In this document: piece after piece, positions 1 through 6,139 of the stretch
How the letters are laid out: each line of letters begins with the position of its first letter
How positions within the stretch are numbered: the stretch's first letter is position 1
Origin: Planctomycetota bacterium
GTDB taxonomy: Bacteria; Planctomycetota; UBA1135; GCA-002686595
NCBI GenBank assembly: GCA_029212955.1
Contig: JARGOW010000003.1
Span: 1-7,399 of the forward strand
DNA: 7,399 nt
Reading direction: 5' to 3'
Made by a program: the position numbers and the translations under genes
Notes under the pieces: model-generated
Database searches by the model: none
Seen by the model: only the letters and a program-made list of their open reading frames with translations
Told to the model about the DNA's origin: nothing

Positions 1-2571
1 GCACAGGAGACGATTCTGGAAGTCATGGTCGATCAGGAATCGGTGGAGGCTGTTCCCGAGTCGGGACCTGCCGAGTTGCTGGGGGCCTCGGCGGATAGGG
101 ACCAAGAGCAGCTCCGAGAGTCCGCGCCCACGGCCTCCCCGGTTGAATCCGCCAAGTCCGATACCAATGGGCCGCGGTGCACGGTAATCGGGCACGTGGT
201 GGACAGCAACAATGCGCCCTTGCCGGACGTCTCGGTGCAATTGGCCGGGTACAAGGGCTGGGCTGAGGGGCTCGATCTCCCGAGACTGGAAGGGCGCTAC
301 GACTTCCGCGGTTGGGAGACCATCACCGATGCCAACGGGTACTTCCGATTCGAAACACCCCTTCCCACGGTCGAACGCACCAAGCTAGCGATCACTCCCG
401 GTCCCTTTCACGACTCGGAATCCATGTGGTTCGGCGAGGGAAACTCCCGATCGAAGCCGCCCTTGCTCGAGGGGGAGCGCGACCTGGGCACGATCACCCT
501 GGAAACGACCGGAGCCATTACAGGAACCGTGGTCGACGTGCATGGTGCGCCTTTGGCCCAGGTTAAAATGAGCATCGGTCCCACGCCCAACACCACCTAC
601 AGCCGTGACGCATGGACCGATGAGAATGGATTCTATTCGTTGGGGCATGCGCCGATCGGAACCTACGGGGTGTCCACCAAACTGGAGGGCTACCTCAACC
701 AATTCCAGGAGCCCGTTGAAGTGGTTGGAGGTCAGAAACGTGAGGGCGTCAACTTTGTCCTGGAAGCTTCTCCCACCATCGAAGGTTTCGTGGTCAATGA
801 GAGTGGTCAACCCATTTCGGGTGCTCGCATTATCGGTTGGCCCACCGGTGGCGCTGGGGGAAGCGCTGCCAGCACGCGCAGCCGAAAAGATGGCTCCTTC
901 ACCATGTCTCTTCCCCAGGTTCAACCCGTATCCATGGCGGCCAAGCTGGATGGCTACGAGACATGGGGTGAAGAGCATGGCCGAGGCACGGTTTTTGAAC
1001 CGGGGACCCGTGGGCTTCAAATTGTGATGCCAACTTTGCCCCCCACACGATTCTTGGTACTCGACGATGAAACCGGCCAACCCCTCGTCCGGTTCGGGTT
1101 GAATATCCTTGAGGACAATGGCTCCAAGTCCACGGGATCGTTGCACACCGAACGGCGCCGCCCCCGGTCGAAAGACCATGCGGAGGGCATTGCGGAAGCG
1201 ACCGCCCGCGAAGGCGTCGACTTGTATGTGATCGCGGCCGACGGTTTTCTTAAAGCCACCGGGGATGTCGAGCACGATCAGCCGGGGAGCGGACTGCAAA
1301 CCGTTCGACTGCGGAAAGGCACGGGCTTGTCGGGCAGGGTCCTTTACGAAGGTAATCCCGTTCCTGGCGCCAAGGTACAAATCGAACGGGGAGTCCTTTT
1401 GTCGGATCAGCACATGAGCAGCCTTTCGAGCCAGGGCATTCAACTGCTCAACATACCCAAGGGCTGGAGGCCGGATCGCTCTAGCCGAAAAACTATTCTC
1501 ACCGATGCATCGGGCGCATTCCTGTTCGAGGGCCTTGAGCCCGGCACCTATCGGGTGGACGCCAATGCCAGCGGCAAGGGGAATGTCCCCCAAACCACCG
1601 TGGAGCTCGCTAGAGATTCCCGAAACCTCGGGGATCTGATTCTGGCTCCAAGTGGAACGATCGTTGGGTCCGTTCAGCTGCCGGTCCATGTGGAACCGGA
1701 GGGTTTGAGTGTGTACCTGAACGGTGCTCGCAATGGCCGCAAGGCGCTGGTCAACGCTGCCGGAGGTTTTACCTTCACCGAAGTGGCTGCCGGCACGCAC
1801 ACCTTGCATTTGGCTGGAAGACCCGGCGAGTTGGCGGCCACCAATCAGGTCGAAGTCCAGGTTGCATCCGCGGATTCTGTGAACGTCACCCTGGATGCCC
1901 GGGACCGCGCCATGTGCGAGGTGACCCTCCTCATTGACCTGGGAGGGCTGGATGTCGAGGGCATGATCGTGTCACTGGAGGCGACTGAGGAGGGGGTCCA
2001 GGAGCGCTTCCAGCTGGGGCCGTGCGATAAGGACGGGCGGGCGCGCGGGCATGTACGCGCATGGGGAAAGGCCTCCGTCGAAGTCTGGTCCATGGACATG
2101 CCAAGCCTGACCCATCCCGATGTTCGGCTCGATCTGGTGCCCGGCGGAACCATCGATAGAGTGGTGGCCTATGAGCTCACAAGCCTATCGATCACACTTC
2201 CCCCTAGGGTTGGCTTTCCCGAGCGGGGCAATGCGCTTGTGAAGCTGAAGTACGCCGACTCCACTATCAGCGAACAACATCGCCGACTATGGTTTAGGGA
2301 AGGATCACTCAAGGACGGCGCGTCCAAAGCTGCGCGAATCAATGGGCACACCCTGACCCTGGAAGGCCTTGTCGCAGGCAGCTTGCAATTTGAGGTCAAC
2401 CTAATGGAGAGCATACCCCACGATGAAATGCCCGAATCGAACTTGGAGACGGTCAGCTTTGGGGGCCAAATGATCGATGGCAAACTGCTCATGAATCAAC
2501 CGCCCTACCTCTCCCATGCACAGACCATCGTGCTGAAATCCGGCGAAGAGTTCGTGATTCGACTACCCTAG
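1..2571 (+). CDS. Carboxypeptidase regulatory-like (CarboxypepD_reg) multi-repeat protein, 5' partial
   Basis: The frame is open from base 1 (Ala-Gln-Glu-Thr before the first Met at 25) and stops with TAG at 2569-2571. Met25 could be a start, with GGAAG only 2 bases before it, but it opens on a low-complexity Glu/Ser/Pro linker with no signal peptide. Proteins of this kind usually begin with a membrane anchor, so the real start is probably upstream. Numbering from Met25, residues 1-50 are linker. Beta-sandwich repeats lie at about 52-118, 163-247, 251-336, 433-540 and 544-623, with a degenerate one at 340-428. Most start with a GxVVD/GxVxxxxGxPLxxV strand and contain TDxNGxFxF, for example TDANGYFRF and TDENGFYSL; several continue to a PxGTY turn. 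Residues 630-848 are beta-rich and not recognised. No catalytic motif is visible, so the repeats probably serve as spacers or binding modules of an exported or anchored protein. It converges with the kinase gene. Family call is good; function is unknown. Confidence 0.8.
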   Translation, partial: AQETILEVMVDQESVEAVPESGPAELLGASADRDQEQLRESAPTASPVESAKSDTNGPRCTVIGHVVDSNNAPLPDVSVQLAGYKGWAEGLDLPRLEGRYDFRGWETITDANGYFRFETPLPTVERTKLAITPGPFHDSESMWFGEGNSRSKPPLLEGERDLGTITLETTGAITGTVVDVHGAPLAQVKMSIGPTPNTTYSRDAWTDENGFYSLGHAPIGTYGVSTKLEGYLNQFQEPVEVVGGQKREGVNFVLEASPTIEGFVVNESGQPISGARIIGWPTGGAGGSAASTRSRKDGSFTMSLPQVQPVSMAAKLDGYETWGEEHGRGTVFEPGTRGLQIVMPTLPPTRFLVLDDETGQPLVRFGLNILEDNGSKSTGSLHTERRRPRSKDHAEGIAEATAREGVDLYVIAADGFLKATGDVEHDQPGSGLQTVRLRKGTGLSGRVLYEGNPVPGAKVQIERGVLLSDQHMSSLSSQGIQLLNIPKGWRPDRSSRKTILTDASGAFLFEGLEPGTYRVDANASGKGNVPQTTVELARDSRNLGDLILAPSGTIVGSVQLPVHVEPEGLSVYLNGARNGRKALVNAAGGFTFTEVAAGTHTLHLAGRPGELAATNQVEVQVASADSVNVTLDARDRAMCEVTLLIDLGGLDVEGMIVSLEATEEGVQERFQLGPCDKDGRARGHVRAWGKASVEVWSMDMPSLTHPDVRLDLVPGGTIDRVVAYELTSLSITLPPRVGFPERGNALVKLKYADSTISEQHRRLWFREGSLKDGASKAARINGHTLTLEGLVAGSLQFEVNLMESIPHDEMPESNLETVSFGGQMIDGKLLMNQPPYLSHAQTIVLKSGEEFVIRLP

Positions 2572-2616
2572 TCGGAAGGTTGCGATCGAAATCCAGGGAT
2601 CCCCGTCTCCGAGACC

Positions 2617-5331
2617 CTACTCCTCCTCCATCACCTTGCGGGTGGACACGATGTTGTCCTTGCACTGTTTGATGTACGGGGAATCCTCGCCGAGGACCTT
2701 GGGTCCCCCATCCACGACCTCCTGCCAAAGTTTGATCGCTTCGGCGTAGTTCTTGTTGAGCAGATTCCAACGGGCCGCATTCATGCTGGAGTAGAGGGTC
2801 GCGGGATGCTCGCTGCTGAGGACTTTGCGCCTCCCCTGCAAGGCTTCGAGGATCAGCGGGCCCGCCTCCTCCAGCCGATTGTCCATCATGAGCAGGTAGC
2901 CCAGGTTGTGGATCGCTCCCAGGGTTCCAGGTGTTTCGCTTCCGTGCTTGCGACGGCGGATTTCCAAGTTATCACGCAGCAAGACCTCCGCCTCTGTGAG
3001 CTGCCCGGCCGCCTGCAGCATCATTCCCAGGTTGTTGCGGGTGCTGATCGTGTTCTCGTCTTCCCTGCCTACGGTTTGCTCCTGGGCTGCGATTCCCCTG
3101 CGTAACTCGCGCTCCGCCACCACCATGTCGGAATCGTAATAAGCCGCGGTTCCCAGGCCCAATCGTGCCTGCAACGTCAACTCATGGAGCTCGCCAAAGT
3201 GTTCCATGCACTCGGCGACCGCGCTGCGGAAGTGTTCCCGGGCGGCTTTGTAGTCCTGGGCTCCCATCATGACATTGCCCAGAACAATGGCCTGACGTTG
3301 GGTTTGATAGCGGGCGGGCCCGAGGATCTCGCGGGTTGTGGAGTGCACCTCCTCCATCAACTCGAGGCCCTCCGCTGCGCGGCCCAGGTTGAGCAAAATG
3401 CCCGCCAGGTTGTTCCCTGCCGCCAGTGTGTCCGGGTGGTCGGAACCCGACACCTTGGTGTGGACTTCAAAGCCCCTTCGGGCCAAGAGTTCCGCTTCCT
3501 CAAGCTGCCCCGTCAAGAGGAGGAACTGACCTAGGCGGCTGCCCAGGCTGACCGTATCACCCGAATCCACTCCCCAGGCTTGAATGGCAGCCTCGTAGGA
3601 TTCGCGCAGGTGTTTCTCGGCCTCTTCATCCTGGTTGGCTTCGCTTAGGGCAAGACCGAGGATGTTCTGCGCCACCAGGAAATCGAACTCATCGTCGGGT
3701 TTCTGCTGCTTGAGGCCTTCATAGGCCTCCCTCGCAACGGCCACCGCGCGCTCCTGCTGGTCGCCCTCCCAATAGAGGTCCAATGCGATCATCCGGAGCG
3801 TGTTGAACAATTCCGGCCCATCGGGTTTCCCCATGGAACGGCGAATGCGAACGGCTTCTTCCAAGTGTTTTCGGGAGACTGCGAAATCGCCAAGGCTAAA
3901 GTAAATGCGCCCCACCATTTTCAGAAGGCTGGCACGCACATCCGGCTGTTCGGCGAATTCATCTGCGCTGGTGTCGAACACGCGGGTCAGCACATCCACG
4001 ACCTTGGTGTCCGGACCTTCCACCCTTGGATCTGCCGAAGAAAGCGTGGTTCGCATGAACTCATTGATGGCCACGGATTTATTGCGCTCCCGATCCGCCA
4101 CCTGATACACAGCGGAGATCCAGGCCAACGCGCCGATCAAAGTAAGCAGGGCGGCTGTCGCTCCGAGAACCGGCCAACGGTGGCGCGAAACGAACTTTTT
4201 GAAGTGGTAGGTCTTTGTATGCGGACCTGCCAGCACGGGTTCATTGGCCAGGAATCGATTGAGATCCGATGCGAATTCAGAAACCGATGGGTATCGATCG
4301 GCCCGGTCAAACTCCATGGCGCGCTGCACGATCCATTCCAACTCCCGATCCAACTCCGGTCGAAGCTCGCGCAGATTGCGAAGTCGCCCTTTCTTGGCTT
4401 CCTCAAAGGCAGCGGGCAGGGAGAGTCCTTTCAAGTCAAGGGCTGGCTCTCCTGTGAGCAACTCAAACAGCAAGGCCCCGAGGGAGTACACGTCGGTGCA
4501 GATATCCACATCGCGCCTGGAACCCCGCAATTGTTCGGGGCTCATGGCTCCCAGCGTGCCCACGACTTCGCCACTCATCGTCCATTCCACTTCTTCGTCG
4601 CCCTCTTCTTCCACCAGGCACGCCACGCCGAAGTCGATGACCTTGAGCGAACCCTGGGAGTCCACCAGGATATTGGAAGCCTTGAGGTCCCGGTGAATCA
4701 CGCCCTTCTGGTGCCCGTGCTGCACTCCAGCACATGCAGCGAGAAACAAGCGAATGCGCTGTTCGGTGGATAGTGCGTTGGACTTTGCGAACTGGGTGAT
4801 GGATTCCGCATCCTCCACATATTCCAGCGCGAACCAGGGCAATTGGGCGCCGCCTTCGGTGCTATGAATCCCCGATTCCAGGACGTGGGCGATATGCTCA
4901 TGCTGCAAGCGACCCAGCACTTCGGCTTCGAAGAGGAACCTTCCACGAATCCTTTCGGTGGAAAACCCCTCGCGCAGAATCTTGAGGGCGACGGTGCGAT
5001 CCGGTGAATCCTGCTGGGCTTCATAGATGGTTCCCATGCCTCCCGATCCGATCCTGCGCACGATGCGGTAAGCACCGATTCGATCGGGAGCACCGGGCGT
5101 GTTCATGGGTCCATCGGACCATGCATCTTTGAGTCCACCCAGTTGCGCGCCGGTGGGAGGCTCCAATTCCATTTCAGGATCCTCATGGGCCTGGAGCAGA
5201 TCATGGACCAGGGTGCGCAACTCTTCGTCGCCGGCACATGTTTCGCTAAGAAGGGCGGCGCGCGTTTCGCCTTGCTCTTCGACCGCACGCTCGAAAATCT
5301 CCCTGGCCCGACTCCAAAGTTCGGGATTCAT
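2617..5331 (-). CDS. Membrane-anchored Ser/Thr protein kinase with C-terminal TPR solenoid
   Basis: A Hanks-type (PknB-like) kinase of 904 residues. Residues 1-55 form the helical N-terminal segment common in planctomycete kinases of this class. The kinase domain spans about 87-360: glycine loop GSGGMG at 95-100, Lys117 in VALKIL, probable helix-C Glu135, catalytic HRDLKASN with Asp215 and Asn220, DFG with Asp233, and MSPEQ at 263-267. All catalytic residues are present, so it should be active. A single transmembrane helix lies at about 386-409. About ten TPR units follow from 466 to 878 with a period near 42 residues, as in kinesin-light-chain-type TPRs. This topology puts the kinase in the cytoplasm and the TPRs outside. 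Oddities are an acidic run at 241-249 in the activation loop and Ala262 where most relatives have Tyr. The ATG at 5331 overlaps the sigma factor stop as ATGA, implying translational coupling. The likely substrate is the sigma factor (inference). Confidence 0.93.
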   Translation of the reverse strand: MNPELWSRAREIFERAVEEQGETRAALLSETCAGDEELRTLVHDLLQAHEDPEMELEPPTGAQLGGLKDAWSDGPMNTPGAPDRIGAYRIVRRIGSGGMGTIYEAQQDSPDRTVALKILREGFSTERIRGRFLFEAEVLGRLQHEHIAHVLESGIHSTEGGAQLPWFALEYVEDAESITQFAKSNALSTEQRIRLFLAACAGVQHGHQKGVIHRDLKASNILVDSQGSLKVIDFGVACLVEEEGDEEVEWTMSGEVVGTLGAMSPEQLRGSRRDVDICTDVYSLGALLFELLTGEPALDLKGLSLPAAFEEAKKGRLRNLRELRPELDRELEWIVQRAMEFDRADRYPSVSEFASDLNRFLANEPVLAGPHTKTYHFKKFVSRHRWPVLGATAALLTLIGALAWISAVYQVADRERNKSVAINEFMRTTLSSADPRVEGPDTKVVDVLTRVFDTSADEFAEQPDVRASLLKMVGRIYFSLGDFAVSRKHLEEAVRIRRSMGKPDGPELFNTLRMIALDLYWEGDQQERAVAVAREAYEGLKQQKPDDEFDFLVAQNILGLALSEANQDEEAEKHLRESYEAAIQAWGVDSGDTVSLGSRLGQFLLLTGQLEEAELLARRGFEVHTKVSGSDHPDTLAAGNNLAGILLNLGRAAEGLELMEEVHSTTREILGPARYQTQRQAIVLGNVMMGAQDYKAAREHFRSAVAECMEHFGELHELTLQARLGLGTAAYYDSDMVVAERELRRGIAAQEQTVGREDENTISTRNNLGMMLQAAGQLTEAEVLLRDNLEIRRRKHGSETPGTLGAIHNLGYLLMMDNRLEEAGPLILEALQGRRKVLSSEHPATLYSSMNAARWNLLNKNYAEAIKLWQEVVDGGPKVLGEDSPYIKQCKDNIVSTRKVMEEE

Positions 5332-5927
5332 TGATCGTCACCCAATTGGCGCTTCAAGAAAGCCCGCGCCGAAAGCCAGCCGCGCTCGCAGGTGCGCGTC
5401 GATACGCCGAGCACCGAGGCGACCTCCTGGGTGGCCAAGCCGCCAAAAAACCGCAACTCCACCAAACGCGCCAGTTGACTATCCACCGCTTCTAGCTGGG
5501 TCATAGCGTCGTTGAGCGTAACCACGTCGATACCGCGCTCTTCATAAACGGCAACGATGTCGTCCAGTGCAACCCGGTCGTGATCGCCCCCGCGTTTGAC
5601 CGCCCTTCGTGCCCGTGCGTGATCCACCAAAAGGTTGCGCATGCTCCGCGAGGCCGCCCGCAGAAAGTGGGCCCGCCCCGTCCATTGCCGACCCGAGGAC
5701 TCGTCGAACCCAGCCTGGTCGCTTTGATCGCTCCCCAAAAGTCGCATCCAAACCTCGTGAACCAAAGCTGTGGGCTGAAGGGTGTGCTCCGCACGCTCAC
5801 CACGCATCAGGTTGGCTGCAACCCGCCGCAATTCCCCATAAACCAGCGCGAAAAGCTCGTCGCCAGCACCGACTTCACCGTCATTGACCCTTTGAAGGAC
5901 CAGGGTGATGTCTTGGGGTTCGCTCAT
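5328..5927 (-). CDS. ECF-type RNA polymerase sigma factor, TIGR02999-like
   Basis: A 199-residue sigma-70 family protein, the usual length for extracytoplasmic-function sigma factors. Region 2 covers about residues 20-108, with the family-typical LxPTALVHEVWMRL stretch (50-63) and the FLRAASRSMRNLLVDHARAR helix (88-107). Region 4 covers about 138-195, with a helix-turn-helix in FFGGLATQEVASVLGVSTRT (160-179) that would read the -35 element. It recruits RNA polymerase core to its own promoter class. The DAED-like core-binding motif of region 2.2 is replaced by Gln51-Pro52-Thr53-Ala54, as in sigma factors controlled by phosphorylation. No anti-sigma factor gene is adjacent; instead a Ser/Thr kinase gene follows with a 4-base overlap. 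The ATG at 5927 is chosen because the protein begins with the expected short helix and the next Met is residue 41. Family identity is clear; the regulon is unknown. Confidence 0.93.
   Translation of the reverse strand: MSEPQDITLVLQRVNDGEVGAGDELFALVYGELRRVAANLMRGERAEHTLQPTALVHEVWMRLLGSDQSDQAGFDESSGRQWTGRAHFLRAASRSMRNLLVDHARARRAVKRGGDHDRVALDDIVAVYEERGIDVVTLNDAMTQLEAVDSQLARLVELRFFGGLATQEVASVLGVSTRTCERGWLSARAFLKRQLGDDQ
5338..5343 (-). promoter_or_regulatory. Probable ribosome binding site of the kinase gene
   Basis: On the minus strand GGGTGA lies 6 bases before the kinase ATG at 5331. It matches the 3' part of the Shine-Dalgarno consensus (GGTGA) at a normal distance. It sits within the last codons of the sigma factor gene and supports both the chosen start and coupled translation. 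Confidence 0.5.
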
Positions 5928-5929
5928 GG

Positions 5930-5934
5930 CTCCT
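5930..5934 (-). promoter_or_regulatory. Possible Shine-Dalgarno site of the sigma factor gene, unusually close to the start
   Basis: AGGAG on the minus strand is separated from the ATG at 5927 by only two bases (CC). That is shorter than the usual 5-9 bases, so it may be inefficient or fortuitous. No better site is visible upstream, and no alternative in-frame ATG is near. Confidence 0.3.
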
Positions 5935-5941
5935 AGTATGT

Positions 5942-5953
5942 CGGTAATTGCCG
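5942..5953. repeat. Imperfect 12-bp palindrome close to the sigma factor start
   Basis: CGGTAATTGCCG is self-complementary apart from one T:G position. It lies 15-26 bases upstream of the sigma factor ATG, in its probable leader. It could be an operator or chance; its core AATT resembles the other dyads but its arms differ. Confidence 0.25.
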
Positions 5954-5974
5954 GGGGCGCAACCAGGGCTTTCT

Positions 5975-6056
5975 GACCCCTACTAGAGACCCTCCCCCAA
6001 CCCCAATTTGGGGCTGGAGTGCACGGGGATAGAACACGACTTGGACCAGACCCCTA
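5975..6056. repeat. Direct repeat pair GACCCCTA
   Basis: The octamer GACCCCTA occurs at 5975-5982 and again at 6049-6056, 74 bases apart and in the same orientation (TAGGGGTC read in the direction of the sigma factor gene). Both copies lie upstream of the sigma factor start. They could be promoter or activator elements, but two 8-mers alone are weak evidence. Confidence 0.3.
6001..6013. repeat. Inverted repeat CCCCAA-T-TTGGGG (dyad 1)
   Basis: Two perfect 6-base arms flank a single T. The left arm is duplicated in tandem, since CCCCAA also occupies 5995-6000. The centre lies about 80 bases upstream of the sigma factor ATG and about 133 upstream of the CBS start. It is the first of three related dyads and a candidate operator. 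Confidence 0.45.
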
Positions 6057-6062
6057 TCGATT

Positions 6063-6072
6063 CCCAATTGGG
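6063..6072. repeat. Perfect palindrome CCCAATTGGG (dyad 2)
   Basis: A 10-base perfect palindrome with the same CCCAA/TTGGG halves as dyad 1 but no central base. It is roughly midway in the intergenic region, 60 bases from dyad 1 and 38 from dyad 3, centre to centre. Confidence 0.45.
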
Positions 6073-6099
6073 GGCGGTGCGCCCGGCTTCTAGATTCGT

Positions 6100-6111
6100 G
6101 CCCAAATGGGC
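6100..6111. repeat. Inverted repeat GCCCA-AA-TGGGC (dyad 3)
   Basis: Five-base arms flank a two-base centre, a variant of the CCCAA/TTGGG theme. The centre is about 34 bases upstream of the CBS gene ATG, a position where a bound protein would overlap its promoter. Confidence 0.4.
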
Positions 6112-6139
6112 GATGGAATGCGGCCGATAACAATAATGC

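Larger units (their letters stand above)
5928..6139. promoter_or_regulatory. Divergent intergenic control region between sigma factor and CBS genes
   Basis: These 212 bases separate two divergently transcribed genes and must hold both promoters. I see no convincing -35/-10 pair on either strand. An AT-rich patch at about 6126-6140 lies directly before the CBS start. The region is dominated by short inverted repeats sharing CCCAA and TTGGG halves, listed separately, and by a directly repeated GACCCCTA. This density of dyads suggests binding of a dimeric regulator. Confidence 0.55.

Noticed and set aside
385..1809. A 474-codon open frame on the minus strand, antisense to the repeat protein gene
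   Set aside because: Its translation has no recognisable domain and is rich in Gly/Arg/His/Gln as expected of an antisense shadow. The plus-strand frame shows clear repeated beta-sandwich motifs.
2572..2616. Short dyads GGGATCCC (2596-2603) and GTCTC-C-GAGAC (2605-2615) between the convergent genes, as a possible terminator
   Set aside because: Stems are only 4-5 bp with loops too small to form, and no T run follows on either strand. The convergent genes may use factor-dependent termination.
3865..4773. A 302-codon open frame on the plus strand, antisense to the kinase gene
   Set aside because: The opposite strand encodes the kinase catalytic loop, membrane helix and first TPRs, so this frame is a by-product of GC-rich codon use.
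5342..5349. CCAATTGG palindrome at the sigma/kinase junction as a fourth copy of the intergenic dyad
   Set aside because: It lacks the flanking C/G on one side, lies inside coding sequence, and an 8-bp palindrome is expected by chance in a window this size.
5580..5936. A 118-codon plus-strand frame opposite the sigma factor gene
   Set aside because: It overlaps a well-supported sigma factor and its translation has no domain character.
6136..6138. ATG at 6136 as a CBS gene start
   Set aside because: It is out of frame with the CBS domains; ATG 6140 begins directly at the first CBS strand.
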